Shown: one piece after another, positions 11,804-25,290 of the stretch
Layout: every line of letters begins with the position of its first letter
How positions within the stretch are numbered: position 1 is the first letter of the stretch
NCBI GenBank assembly: GCA_033980235.1
Contig: CM067077.1
Location: 2,221,972 to 2,285,971, forward strand
Length of the DNA stretch: 64,000 nt
DNA from: Diadema setosum
Taxonomy: Eukaryota; Echinodermata; Echinoidea; Diadematoida; Diadematidae
Reading direction: 5' to 3'
The notes under the pieces: model-generated
The model's database searches: none
Told to the model about the DNA's origin: nothing
Seen by the model: the letters and a program-made list of their open reading frames with translations, nothing else
Program-made: the position numbers and the translations under genes

Positions 11804-14106
11804 GTTTATATCAGCTGCAACCACCTGCGCAAATTGGAGGAGGGAATGAAGACATTGCAGCAGACCGCTGCCATTGACCCGTTCCTAAATCTTCACTGCG
11901 ATTTCCTGTCTTAACATAAATTGAAGAAGAATAAACTGTATTTGTCGCGTTAACCAGGGAGGTGTGATACCTCCTTGCATGCTACCTCAATTCAAGCATT
12001 GATTTCAACTGGCAACGATGATTTCAATCGTTGAAAGTGGAGATGCAGTTGGTAAAATTCACCAAAAACATAATTCTTAGAATTCGTTTTTTTTTTTTTT
12101 TTAACAAACCGATAGGAGAGTTGTAAGTTGATGACGTCATAATGTTGTAAGTTGATGACCTCATCACCTCTTTCAATTTTCGTGTATTGTGACCAATAAC
12201 TCTCTTCGGTAAAAACAAGTGAAAATATTTGGTTTCATTCCAGTTTTGATGAAACGACTACCAATCTCTTCGTCATGTATATCAATTGGTTTTACAGTCA
12301 ACTTGTTCCTGATCTATCCTTGATGAGACACTTTTTGGAATAAGACTGACTACCATTAATTCACTGAGGGTCCTTTGAGACTTTGAGGCTATGGACCAAA
12401 GTGCGATGGCATACATTCAACGTTGTAATACTTATTTTAGCTGCCTTTACAGATGACATAATGGTAGACGAAGCAAATTTTCTTAAGGATGGAGCTACTA
12501 ATGAGAGCAGGGGAAAAAAAAAGGGAAATCTGACCAGTAAATATTTGTGAGACATAATCATTCGACCAAAAAATTCCTGAATTGTGATGTGGTGACATAA
12601 TTATCCACAGCGGCAAAAGACAAACAATATGAAACCGGATTGTAGCGAAACCTTGAACAGTTACAAGTGTGAGACCATACAGATTATGATCACTCCAGCG
12701 AAGTTTGCTGTCTCGACCCAACTGGAGCCGGTGCCACCCCACCACTTCTCGGCGCCGCTGTACACTGTCATTGTCTATAACTGGTAATTAAACCCGCCGT
12801 CAGTTACGTCTAGTCGCAGCTCTTAATGTCAAAACATTTCCTTTTACTGCTTCATGATCAGATGCGATCCAGATCTTATGTATCTCCTCGATCCTCAATC
12901 TTCCCGCTAAGATTCTTTCACTACAAACGTATTTTTTTTTTTGTTCTATCACCATTTACCGTTTATGAATATTCACAGGGCCAAACGTCCATTCTTATCA
13001 CACACCCATGGCTGAATCGAAAGAAATTTATTAATTCACTTTTTCTTCTATTTTCCGCATTGTCTCAGAAAAAGATATGAAACTCTGATGAATTCAAAAT
13101 AAACACGTTGCCCATTTTTTTTTCTTCAATTCTTTGAATAATATGCATTGAAATTCTTTGAATATATGCGATGATTTTCTTTCTCTTTTTTCTCCTACTA
13201 TCTTAATTGTTTCGGAATGAATTTGGTTGTTTTTAAAAATGGATATTTTTTTTCTTATTTTTTTTTATATAGTATTCCTTGTTGCAATATAGTACATTAT
13301 CATAAACGTTCTTTCAACAAACAAATTATACGTAATGATATTCTCTGGGGGCAAGGCTAGTGAGTTCCGTCTCATGACGTATACATGCAAAAAGTTTATT
13401 ACTAAATTATGTTTATTCCACGAGAAATACCCCGCACTTCTGCCATATCTACAGTGAAAGTGCACTCTTATGAAAGTGCTAATTAAAGAGATGAAAATCA
13501 ATTCATCCTGAAAGGGTACGGAAAAGGATGTAAAAGATATCACGTATTTGTAGGGTGTATAATTTAACGCGGGCTTCATCAACAGAATGTGGATATTAGG
13601 AATAACGTATGGATTAGATTATCTGTGACTAAGTGTTACACATAATTCTGTTTTGTCCCGTTCTTTCCCGAGTTTACTGTTTTCTTTTTGTTATGCTTCA
13701 TGAAATTACTTTCTCTCCCTCTATCTTCCATTTTTTGTTCTCTCTTCTAAGATGTTAATATCATTGTCCGGTTCCTCTCCAGAGTTGGGTGTTAACGATG
13801 ATGACATACGAGACGTGAGAAGGCCAGTTAGGTCCTGTGGCGCTACGTTCCGACGCTAAATGTTACGGCTTATGACAGAACATAGCTCCCAGGTTGTCTT
13901 GCCACTTTGAGGAGCCGAGAATACTCGTCATGTGTAACTATTGCTCACAGATTGGGTCTGTGTGACTGAACCTCCCTTGCCACAGGTGCTTTAAACATTG
14001 AGAGACCGAAATTGCAATCATGTCTGTCAGCCAGGAAAGAGAAAACGGCGACTATGGGTCAATAAAGGAGAATCAAGAATAAAAAAGTGCACTTTACCGT
14101 CTTTTC

Positions 14107-14222
14107 CTTCTTCTTCTTCTTTTCTTCTTCTTCTTCTTCTCCTTCTCCTTCTCCTTCTTCTTCTTCTTCTTCTCCTGCTCTTCTTCTTCTTTTTCTTCTT
14201 CTTCTTCTTCTTCTTTTTGTTC
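14107..14222. repeat. TTC/CTT polypyrimidine microsatellite
   Basis: A long run of TTC and TCC triplets, interrupted by a few other bases. It could form triplex DNA. Confidence 0.95.
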
Positions 14223-14612
14223 TTTACAACGTCAAATAAAGAGATGACAATTTCATGACATAATCAACACTAAAATGTACTTTATGCTCGTTTTCCTTAG
14301 ACGTCGCTTGCAAACTATTTGGATTTGCCAGGCGAGTGATGGCGCTTTTGTTGAGATTACTAAGAGGAACTCATGGAGTGTCCATATAAATGTCTGGCAT
14401 CATATCGTGTTTGTCATAGACCACAGCATGTTAATAAAAAGGGATAATACTTTACCCCACTACACCAGTCCTTGTCACTTGGCGCAGTTGTCGCATCAAT
14501 ATGGAGCCGTCTTTCCCACACAATTCTTACGACACTGTCTATGAATCACAATGGCAGTTGTTTGCCTGCTTTCTAGCGATTGATTTTTTTTTCTTCTTCT
14601 TCTTGATATTAA

Positions 14613-14723
14613 AAATGATGATAATGATAATGATAATAACAATAATAACAAAAATAATAATGATAACAACAATAATGATAATAATAATAATAATAATAAT
14701 TATTATTATTATTATTATTATTA

Positions 14724-14755
<32 letters not shown>

Positions 14756-14811
14756 GTCATTATCACTATTATCATTCATCATCGTCATTATAATAATCAT
14801 CATCAGTGGCA
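14613..14811. repeat. AAT/ATT microsatellite with a mirror centre
   Basis: GATAAT and AATAAT units switch at about 14700 to ATT units, so the two halves are complementary and the array can form one long hairpin. Confidence 0.95.
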
Positions 14812-14892
14812 TTGAATATTTGTTTCGGAGATTTCAATGCGATCGACCAGCCAGATGTGGATAATCTCCCACTGAGGACATTTTAACAACTA

Positions 14893-14935
14893 TTTCAGTT
14901 CAGTTCACTTCAGTTCAAATGTATTTCGTTGGTTT
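14893..14935 (-). mobile_element. LINE 3' tail, minus orientation
   Basis: CAGTTCAGTTCACTTCAGTT followed by CAAATGTATTTCG is the complement of a LINE end that finishes in a pentanucleotide repeat. Only the tail is clear; sequence to the right is too diverged to call. Confidence 0.35.
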
Positions 14936-17589
14936 TTTTTTTCACTATGAAATAGTATATAAACATAAATCTCACTTTCTTCAGTGACAAAAATGATGCA
15001 TGCAAATTTATACAAAGAAAACAATAATTGAAAACTTACATGCAGTATATAAGGATACATTACAATGGTTGGTAAAGTAACGAAAGTGAAATAATTCTCA
15101 AAATGCATTGCGTGAAAAAAACAAACAAACGGAGGGACCCACTAAAAAGACAGAACTTGTAGAATGTGGGCTCCTCTTAGGTGAAAATATTTGGTGCAAA
15201 GATTGAAAACAGCAACTAAGCGGCACAAAAGGTTTGGGCGCCCACTAAGAGACAGACGGACAAACAGTTAAACACACAAAAAAAAATTAGCAAGCAAAAT
15301 AAATAACATGAGACAAGACTGGGACAGCAACATGACTACTGACTTGACGACACGACACGACAGGAAACAAAACTATAATATCGTGACAAAGAGCTAATCA
15401 AATAGACAGGATTATATGAAACATAGACAACGATCGATCCTCGGAGGTTTGAGGGAGAGAGAGAGAGAAAAAAAAAGAATGCACAATAAACCCTTCAACT
15501 GCGAATTATGGGTTTGTTTGTGTTTTAAGTGTAATCATAGCCCTAGCTTAGGCAATAGTAGCAGTAATAATGATTAAAAAAAAAAAAAACACAGCAGATT
15601 TTACAGACGGATAACAAAATATTCTTGTAAACTAATCCAATTCTGGGGGGGGGGGGGTTGTCATTATAGGATTGTAAAAGAGAAAACCTCAATCTCCTTT
15701 TAAATGAGTATTGAAGGAACAGATTTTATATCAAGATTCAGGGAATTTCAGTAATTTGGTCCAGTGTAAATAAATGTATTCTTTGCTAAAATCGTTCGAA
15801 GAAGTGGTTTACAGGTGAAACTTATTAGAGCGTCGAGTAGGGTAATTATGGAAAGATTGATTTTTTAGGAACATAGAGTTAAAAATAGGCGGAAGTAAAA
15901 CGACATCATACATGTACATAAATTGGCCTAAGTTAAATAAAGATAATTCATTTATTTTAACTTATTACAGGCAAACAATTCATTTATGTGTGAACGTATC
16001 TGATGGGAGAATTGCAAATGATACGGATATTTCTCAATGCAATCGACATCTTTATTTATGTACTTATATGCTGTCTGTGTCAGGCAATGCAACCCTATCA
16101 AACATTCCGAAACAGAAAAAACAACAACAATTTACATTGCTCATGTTATTATGATGATAAGCCTGTATGATATTATACTTATTGGTATCACGAAGTCAAA
16201 ATGCACGCTTACGATTCATCATATTTTGTATCGCGTATTTTCTTTGTCATTTTTTTTTTTTTTTTTTGCATGAAACAGTTGAAGAAACCGATGAATGAAG
16301 TAGCAAAAATCTAATTCACAGAGATCCTCAGTCAAGTAACAATAACGGAACATCCCCATACTGTGAAGTACAGGCTCCGGCAGAGTTACTCGCTTTCTGC
16401 ACTTCCGGTAAACATAGCTTTGCCATGGAGCTATGTGGGTGTGCTATTCATAAACAAAATAAGGGGATGTAGTCAGAGCTGCGTTTAGTTATTTGGGAAT
16501 GTCAAAACCACGAGTAAGATACAGTCATCAGAGGGTGAGTATTTGTCCCTTCTGTCAAGCTAACTTTGTGCAACCGCTTTTCTCATGCGTCCGCTATATT
16601 GCCAAGAAATGGAGGAAGAGGAGGGGCAAAGCAAACTTTAACCCAGGCAAATTTGACAGCCCCCTGTAAGGAAACAGTTCACATTTCTACATCAAGACAC
16701 GACCGTCGAGATTTCAAAATGGCGTCACTGGATTAAAAAAATGAACTATATTCTGATTTAACCCCAATATTTCGCTGACGACTGATACTACCTTTTTGTT
16801 TCTTCAGGTGTCAGAAATTCTGACTGCGTAAATGTTAAACATTGTGATATCATCATTCGAAAAGGGAATATACATACCAGAAATTTAGAGGTAATTGGAC
16901 GTAAGTGTAAGATGTTGGTGTACTAACGACTGGAGATAGGGGTTTTCTTTCTTTTTTCTTTTTTTTTCTTTTTTTAGTAACGACTGAAAGTACGCAATAC
17001 GATGAATATTGCTTGAAGGTTGCATTTGAATCTGAACTGACTCACAGATTTTAATCTGAGACCTGAATCTTAGCGGTTGAGAGTAGGTTCCTGCATAAGA
17101 CAATGACCAGAACAAGTTTTGGAGATGAAGACAATCAGCAAAGTTTGAGATTTTGACGACAGCAAACTTCCTCCTCCCTAATCAGCCTGATACCAGCCGA
17201 CTTCCGGCGAACATTCTACGCTCTACCCCCATGGTCATCATCACTTCATTGAGTCATGTCTCCTCCCGCATATCACCGGGCCAGAGTGGCCGGGGGAGGG
17301 AGTGAGTTCTCCTGTTTGTTGGCTCCATCATCCAGTAACATCTTTCTCCGCCCGGGTCTACCAGTCTCATTTCAAGACTCCCAAAGTTAATATCTCGCGG
17401 TATCTGCTCTCTGCGTGGGATGTGCGACCATATTCAGATGGATTAACAACAACAACAACAACAACAAAACAACAATAACAACCCATTACTTGCAATCCTG
17501 TAAAGTGCAAAATAAGAGCAACTAATGGCTGACTCATACATCAAGGACTATATTATTTTAAACAAAGCTAGCTTGAAGATCGAATTCAG

Positions 17590-18176
17590 CCATGTGAAAG
17601 AAAGTCTAAAAAGTAAGCATAGAATGCGATAAGTTCAACAATGAAAATAAAGTATTGATCAAAATCGGATAATAATTACGGAAGTTATGGAATTGTAAAT
17701 TTTGGCTAATTTTCTGCAAGGTGATAAGTAAGTTGGTTGCCATCGCCTCACTACGTCAATATAACCTTTACACAAAATCGTGAAATTTCCTGGTTTTCTT
17801 TTTCAAACGTAATCATGCCTCAGTTTCAAATTCTAACATCTGACTGATCATTATTTCGAAATTATTCATCCAAAGCTAACATTATGTTTTACTCATTGAG
17901 GCAGAAATGTTTATTTTTCGTCAGGTTCTTGTTTGTTTGTTTGTTTTTACACAATCAACCGGTCAATTAAAAATTGTGAGGTGATGACATCATCAGCTCA
18001 CCCATGCATTTGCATATTCATATCACCTGTTGTTTGGCAAGAAACAGAAGCTTCACAGAAGTTTCATAACTTCCTTACTTTTCATCCAAATTTGATCAAA
18101 TTTTCGCTGTAATACTTTATAAGATATCACTTTTTCTTATCACACTAAATCATAACTGGCCGGAATTGCGCCTTAA
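17590..18176. mobile_element. MITE family A, copy 3 (diverged)
   Basis: It shares with copies 1 and 2 the inner order ATCAAAATCGGATAA, AAGTTATGGAATT, TTTGGCTAATTT, a central GTCAATTAAAAATTGTGAGG, TTTGCATATTCATA, then CATAACTTCCTTACTTTTCA and a right end GGAATTGCGCCTTAA. The left end is too diverged to fix precisely. Confidence 0.6.
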
Positions 18177-18502
18177 CGAATTGAAAAACGAAACATGGAT
18201 GGAGATCATAAAGACACATTCAGAATATGATGAGGGGATGACTTCATCACCTCCCTGAGTCTTGAAGAGAAAAAAAATGTTTTAAAAAGAACTCTTTCAT
18301 CCCCTTTGAAAAAGTTTCGCATTCTACCTTACTGACAAAAAAAAAAAAAGAAGAATTGATTTTTGATTTGAAAGTCTTTTGGATGAGTATTTCGACGCAA
18401 AGGATATAATTTATATTTGAAGAATTGAAGAGAGCAGATGAGTTATAAAGTGAGGTTTTTGTTTGTTGGCCAATGGAAAACTTAATAGCAATGGCACGTA
18501 CA

Positions 18503-18560
18503 AAAGGTATCTATTCAATTCAATCTGATTCAATTACTTTATTTTCTGTATAATTTTACA
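18503..18560 (-). mobile_element. LINE 3' tail, minus orientation
   Basis: ATTCAATTCAATCTGATTCA followed by ATTACTTTATTTTCTG reads, on the minus strand, as AAATAAAGTAATTGAAT repeats, the same end pattern as the tail at 24800. Confidence 0.4.
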
Positions 18561-19429
18561 TAATATACAAAGTAGGCCTATACATTTGACAAATTGTATT
18601 GTTCTGACAATTTGTGAGAAGTAAAAGTCTTAGTGTATAATACAAAATATATGTATGATTGAATGTATGGTGAGAATAACAATACATGTAGTTACTTTGC
18701 AATGATAACAAAGAAGTAAATATAGCGATGGTAAAGTTATCAATGGATGAATGTCGAAATAAACACATGACAATTACTGTGCATGTAATGTTTTTTTTTG
18801 ACACGTGGTTCCTGCTGCATCTGAGAATTCAATGAACTGGGTGTGTAATGTTAGTTTGTGGGATCGAGAGCGCGAGTGGGAGGGAGCGTGTATCAAGAGT
18901 TTGTGTGACAACACAAATACCAAAAAAAAAAAGAAAGAAAAAGAAAAACAAAAATTGTGGGACCGAGAGAGAGAGAAGGGAAGAGAAACAGAGAGAGGAG
19001 AGAGGCGGAGAGAGAGAGAGTGGTGAGTGTGGTGGCGTTTTCTCAATAATGACGTACTATGGAACATCTTGTGACAGCTTAAAGATAACTTATTGACTGT
19101 AAACAAACAAAAATAATTTGATTCATGGTCGCATGGCTAAACATTGCTCCTTGAACATGACGATTTACAGCCGCATTCAACATATCGCTACGAAAGTATC
19201 TAGTCTGATTTTGTCTTTTCCCCTCTATTGCAGGAGTATGATAAATCTTTTTCATTCTTTCAGATGTGCATTCATCATATATAATATATCTATATTATTC
19301 ATGATGAATATAATGATCTAAATGAACTAGACAATATACAGACCTAGACAACTAGACAACTGAATATGAAATAAAAATAATTAGAAATATAAAACAAAAA
19401 ATAGATTTAAAAAAAAACACTAGAATAGA

Positions 19430-19700
19430 CCCATGAGCTGCACGGTCCAGGAGCTAAACACTAGGTAAAAAAGGACCGTGAGCTGGACGCTATAGGTAAA
19501 CAAGGCTTAGGAGCTCGACATAACATCATGGGGATTAATGTACGTGGTGTCGAGCCCATAGTCCTAAATTCTCATAGAGTCTAGCTCATGTGCCTGTTTT
19601 ACTTGGTGTCCAGCTCGTGGGCTGCGTTACTCGTGGACTATTTTCCAATGTCGATTTCGTGGGCCGTATAACTTGTGGCTGTCGAGCTCGTGGGATAACC
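19430..19700. mobile_element. Foldback element of short GAGCTCGAC-like units
   Basis: The left half repeats a unit like GTGAGCTGGACGCTATAGG (about 36 bp apart). The right half repeats its complement, seen as GGTGTCCAGCTCGTGGG and TGTCGAGCTCGTGGG. The two halves can pair in several registers. This is foldback architecture rather than a single inverted repeat. No ORF, and no recognisable target duplication. Confidence 0.55.
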
Positions 19701-21494
19701 CCTATTTTTGACGTTAAAAATTGTGTGTCTTCGCGCGCCCTCGGTGAATGCTGTCCGAGTTCTCGTCGATTACAAAGGTGGAAGTTTGAGACCGATCTGG
19801 GTTGTTCTCACCTATAGGTTCACGAAGATAAGTGTTGAACTCGCGAACTCCTCGGGGGAATAACTGGAAGGGTATTTTCTCTTTCCCTCGAGAGTCTCAT
19901 GATAAGTTCTCATTCCCTCAATTACCCTCATTTCATCCTCGTTATGAAGCGCTAAATCGCTACAACGACTTGTTTGGGGGCGACCCAACGGGACAGCTAA
20001 ACTCGGATAGCCAAGCGCGGCGCATTTAACTATTTCTGACTATTTAATGATCGACGTTGATGACTTATCGAGTCCAGGGTCATTGGAAGGGAGTCCTGCA
20101 CGGAGAAAAAGGAAAGTTTGTATGTCATCAGTATCAGCAGCAGCAGCGGCACCAACAAGAACAGCAGCACACACACACACAAAAAAAACCCACAATAACA
20201 ACAACAACAACAAAACAAGAAAAAAAAAACTATTCTTACATTTTCAGATTTTTCTCTCTGGTTTTGAGGATTACTAGTATCATGTTGTGTGCGCGCACGC
20301 GTGCGTGCGTCAACACGTGTTATAGAATAATTTTATTATACCTTTAGTGACTCGTTGGTATCCACAGTATCTAGCACACTTGTCTACTTCACCCGCGTAT
20401 CTTAATTGAAATAACCTCAAGGTAATAGCCTACATTACTCCAATCATGCATAGTTAGTGAACCTGCCGACTGCCTGCTCATAAGGAGGTTTAGGGGACTG
20501 ACCCATTAGCGAAATCATCAGCGTGATCAAAGTAGGTCTCAAGTTCATTTCTCTGCTCCCAAAGACACAACGTCAGGCGTCTTTTAGTGGGTGAATTCAG
20601 TTAAAGAGCAATTCCAGACCGTGAACCACATATGCTTGACTTATAGGTCAAACAAAGTGTGAAATTTAAACCGAATGATGAAAAAGCCCATCAAGATATA
20701 GGATTCAACATGAGAAAGTTCGTACGCACTTTGAAAGTTTATGGAACAGTTATATATTGGCAGCAACCACGTGTATTGATCTCATGGCCTCACACAAGTA
20801 GGCCTATAACATTGATCTACACACGAGTCCTCAGCCAGAATGTCCTTTATTAACTCACAATATAATTGAAGCACTCATAGCTTTCTCATCGTATTTATTT
20901 CTGTGTGTATTCAATGCAATTCAAATCAATTCAATTCAAGAGTTCTGACAGGATTGTAATACTAGGGTAAACGCAACGCCTCAATGTCCATGTTCACGTA
21001 AAAATCAAAACAACAACAGCAAAACAAATAAAAACAAAGGGAAAGAAAAAGAGTAGCCCTTCCATCAAATCAGACATGAACAAGACTTGAGTGGAAATTT
21101 GATATTTATTGTGATTTTTAAACGAACTCTAAACGATAATTGGTCAAACAAACATATGCAAATTACATGCAAATTAGATGGTATGATGTCATCACCTCAC
21201 ACAATCACAAGCCCGTCTGTCAATGACCTGCTCTCGTATCTTCACTAAACATTTTTTAAAATTTAACTGAAGCTTTAACTAAAGTATACTAAACTGTTTT
21301 TAAGTCAAAAAGAATGATTTGTTTTCACTCCAGAATTTAAACTAGCAATAAAGGCTTTTTTGAAATGGAGAGTCTGACAGTTGCTCTTATCATCAGCTAC
21401 AAACATGATGTTTATAACACCTTTTTTTTTTTTCCCGTAAAATTATGGAAATCTTCAGGTAACCTGCGCGTATGTGTATGTGTGTGTGTTTCAG

Positions 21495-21860
21495 TTAAAG
21501 GTATACTGTTTACCACTGAGAGCAGTGATTAAAAAAAACAAGAAAAAAAGTTCGAGTTATTTCATTTGACGCATATGTGTAGGTCATTTGTATCACAAAA
21601 CATCCTACCATACAAAAATTTCACAATAAAGCCTACAATGTAAGGAGATATCATTATCTTTCTCTATGAACCATAACTGTAAACGGTTTATTCTAGGTAC
21701 AATCTTGTTATGATTATTGTTCACATTTAGTATATCTAGCATTGCTTAACACTGATTATACTGATTAAAAATTTTACATTGGTTGTTTCTATCCCTAACT
21801 CACATTATAAAACTATTTTGAAGCACTAAAGCTGGGATTTTTTTTCCCCTTCAACTATCG
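21495..21860 (+). mobile_element. MITE family D, copy 1
   Basis: It opens TTAAAGGTATACTGTTTACC and contains GAGCAGTGATT, GCATATGTGTAGGTCA, AAACATCCTACCAT, CTGTAAACGGTTTA, TTACATTGGTTGTTTCTA and TTTTGAAGCACTA in the same order as the copies at 30247 and 56423. The right end is degenerate. No ORF. Confidence 0.7.
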
Positions 21861-22696
21861 GTGTTGCTTGTCTCAAACAAATTTCAGATTGGCTATTATT
21901 AGGATAACAAGAAAAAGAGTTCATGCTAAAATGACCGGTCAGGTAATTCTTACGATAAACATGCATTATACACATGATGTGGAGGTTTTGTTTTTTTGTT
22001 TTTTTTTTTTATAAAGTGCAGAATTAATGAATAAATAAATTAAATACAAATATGGCGTTATGATTATATATCATCATAGCTAATTTGTCGTCGATAGTTT
22101 CGGTATATGAAAGACGTATGTACGTATATGAGAATGTATGTGTGTTTGTGTACGTTTGTTTGTACTGTGTACGTGTTCGCTTGTTCAGATGTCTATATAT
22201 AGATGTATGTGATGCCAAACGGGAGAGACGTATCATTATCAAGCAGATCCTATACTCGTTAATTGATTTGAACCAGTTGAGCCTAGAATCTAGCACTGAG
22301 TGATGTTAAATTGGAGGGATAATTACATCCCAACCTGTTCGTGTCACAGTTGACATTAATGTGTGATCTCCCAGATAATCGCACGTATAGCGGGGCTAAT
22401 GTGGCTTATACCTTATCGAATCTCTTATTTTCAACGTCTGGATGAGATAACGACTTACCTCAACCCCCTCCCAGGATGCATTGCGGTTGGAGAAACATGG
22501 CCCTCGTGTCCTTATACGCTTCCATGCAGAACACGAAGGTGACTGGTTTAGATTCCTGGCTAGACTTTTGATCATCGATCAGAGATGTCCCAGTTCGTAT
22601 CATGAAGTATGTCTTGTGTTCGAGGAGCACAGTCACTATATACATCAATCATTACACACACTCGGCCAATACGGTATCAACATGGAATAATGCAAT

Positions 22697-23316
22697 TTAA
22701 AGGTGAAATCCAGTAAAAATATAAGTTAGTCTGATAAGAAAGAGTAAAATATTACGAGTTCAAGGGTATAATTTTTTATTGAAATCGAGCAAAAAATAAG
22801 GAAGGTATGACATTCTGAAATTTCGCTTTTTGGGGGGTAAGCAGTTCTTGAACGGTCATTATGAATATGCAATAGGCAAAGAGAGCATGTTATCCCCTCA
22901 CAACGTGCCATATAGTTGTACATAAAATTTTGAAATTTCCAGGCTTTCATTTAGATGCAATTATGCCCCAGGCTCAAATCCTCGTATATCTAACTGATCA
23001 TTATTCGGAACTTATTCGACCAGGAATAACATCATGTTTCATACTTACATGACAGAAACATTTATTTTTTTCATTTTTGTTTTGTTTTGTACATAATCAA
23101 TGGAAAATTGTGAGGTTATGACATGGTTAGCTCACTCATTTGCATATTCATATCCACTGTACAAGAACTGTTTTGCAGAAATTAGCAAAACTTCAAAATG
23201 CCATAACTTCCTTACTTTTCATCCGATTTCAGTCATGTTTTTACAATTGCACTTGTAAGACTTTACTCTTTTTTTTTATCAGACTAAATTATATTTGGAC
23301 TGGATTTCCCCTTTAA
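22697..23316. mobile_element. MITE family A, copy 2
   Basis: This is the best-preserved copy of family A, about 620 bp. It begins TTAAAGGTGAAATCCAG and ends CTGGATTTCCCCTTTAA, a terminal inverted repeat. Its interior carries the same AAATCGNNNAAAAATAAG, TTTGCATATTCATA and GTGAGG motifs as copy 1. No coding capacity. The TTAA at each end may be a target duplication or part of the repeat. Confidence 0.78.
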
Positions 23317-24799
23317 CAGAAAAGTGATAATAATCAATAATCAATAATCAATTCATTTACATTACTCGGCCATTCAAATTGTAAGAACATACCTATTGGC
23401 GAAGAGTTACATCGGAAGGAACACAGAGTCTCACACTGTTCTTTCAAAGAGCACGGGTATGTTACAGATATTGCCGAAGTTTCCCAACACTGCCCCAAAT
23501 GTATCTCAATGATAACTTCTTATTTACTCATACTTATATACCCCTTTTGACTTAAAATTTACCTTTACCTTGGACAGTTGTTCTGGTTTTAGTGAAAAAA
23601 AAAATCAAAAAGCTGCTGAATTCATGACAATGGAGAATCCAGGTTTCTGGCTTCCAAGTATGTTATTTTCCTTTTGAGTTCTGCAAGTTACACAAAGACA
23701 TAAACTTGAAGTTGACAGAAGGAAAGAAAGAAACAACCTCCCCGCCCCCCCCCCCCAAAAAAAAAAGGAAAAAAAAAAAGAAAAGAAAATCCCTCTCAAT
23801 AGTTTGACCTTATCTGTACCTATTTTCCGGAAGGCAATTTGTGGTGGTCTAGTGTTGTTTTTGTTGTTATTGTTATTGTTGTTGTTGTTTTTTTTTTTGC
23901 ATTTTCATCACGTTCTGTGTCTGTGTCTTGTGCATTTTTTGTTTTTTGGAGCACCATTGCCACATGGGTTTGATTTTACACTAATATGTATTCAACACAA
24001 AAGAAAAAGAGAGAAATAAACATGGCCTGACATGAATTGCCTCCATGATCAGCTTCCCCAGCTGATATATGATTGGTTTCCAGTTCCATTCTAGCGGCCG
24101 GGGTTATCCTGGAACAATTGTTCGTTCCCTGTAAGCGTGGAAATATAGAGCCAGGGAAAGGTATACTGAGGTAAAAGAGTAACATGATTAAGATTTGGCG
24201 AGAGATTTGGCGATGCTGAAGTCAGTGAAAACGTGACATCTCATTCCATGACTCATTCAACGCATGTCTGCACTCAAGTTATCAGTTCTCATTTCAGCAC
24301 ACCTTCGAATATCTCTCCCTCAAGGTTTTTAAACCCACTTTTTCTAGCGTTTGCTTTAAAAATCTGCATATATGTGCATTTTGACGTGAATACTGTTTTT
24401 TGACTTTCCATTTTGGGCCACTTAAGTGACAAGAACATGACTGGATTGTAAAATATTCAAGTGTTGCTTCTCAAAAGGCAGCCGATATACTTTTGTGGTT
24501 TTAATCTGTGAAAAACATTTGTCATGAAAACTGACAATTGTTCTAATCGTCATAGCAACAAACGAGTGGGCCCCGTATAGGAATGACTGCAAAAAATGGT
24601 AAGATGTAGGCCTTGTAAATGTGTGTGTCTCTCTAAGTCCTGCATATTAAGAAAGTTAAGGAGTAATTTTGATAAAAACCTTTGATAACACAATGGTAAT
24701 AACTGATCATGTAGACATGAACATGTTGATATTCCTGGCTGGCTATGTATATTCTCAACGACACGCATGTCAGATTTTTTTTTTCTTATTTCTTTGTAT

Positions 24800-24906
24800 A
24801 TTCTGTTGATAAAAGGTGAAAATAAAGGTTGAATTGAATTGAATTGAATTGAATTGGATTGAATTGAATTGAATTGAATTGAATTGAATTGAATTGAATT
24901 GAATTG
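24800..24906 (+). mobile_element. LINE 3' tail with an ATTGA array
   Basis: GGTGAAAATAAAGG is followed by about 15 uninterrupted ATTGA units with a single variant. This is the clearest of the tails in the window. No RT sequence precedes it. Confidence 0.55.
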
Positions 24907-25117
24907 TCTACTTGATATTTATTCATTGTCCACATCAGCCATGTACTTACAGTGCTGACCGACGTTAATTGCATGAAATTATAAAATTATTGCAATAAAA
25001 TTTACTATTTCTCAGCACGATGGGATCAAAGAAACCGTCTGATTCATCAGTATTTCAGTTGAATAAAAGATAAGAACGAACTGACTAATCTCCAAGGCTT
25101 CAGAGATTCCCGTCTCT

Positions 25118-25290
25118 ATGACGTTTCCAGAAAGTGTCGGCGCATGCGCACACTACGGCGGTAACCCACGTTGTCGCCTGGGTGAGTTTTGCCGACGGAC
25201 CGCGGCGCGGGCCGTCTTGATACTTCTTCAATCACGTGGACGTGGAAATCGCAGCTGTCTTCGAGGCAGACTTCCAAAATGTCTTGCAAG
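25118..25290. promoter_or_regulatory. CpG-rich patch with NRF1-like and E-box sites
   Basis: The segment is much richer in GC and CpG than its surroundings. It holds a perfect GCGCATGCGC palindrome (25140-25149), the NRF1 half-site pair, and a CACGTG E-box (25233-25238). Such a mix is typical of housekeeping promoters. I could not find an exon or a transcription start that goes with it. Confidence 0.3.

Larger units (their letters stand above)
10861..17589. other. Unassigned DNA with scattered repeats
   Basis: Outside the family E copy, the two microsatellites and the LINE tail listed, nothing could be assigned. A direct repeat GTTGTAAGTTGATGAC occurs twice at about 12119-12160, and G, T and A runs are common. 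Confidence 0.6.

Noticed and set aside
14501..14815. Ile-, Asn- and Tyr-rich frames on both strands
   Set aside because: They are translations of the AAT/ATT microsatellite.
18840..19030. Glu/Arg-rich frames
   Set aside because: They come from GA-rich simple sequence (GAGAGAGA).
22460..22690. Minus-strand frame next to a GAG/GTAAGTCG donor
   Set aside because: The frame stops just before the donor and has no known domain; at best a UTR exon.
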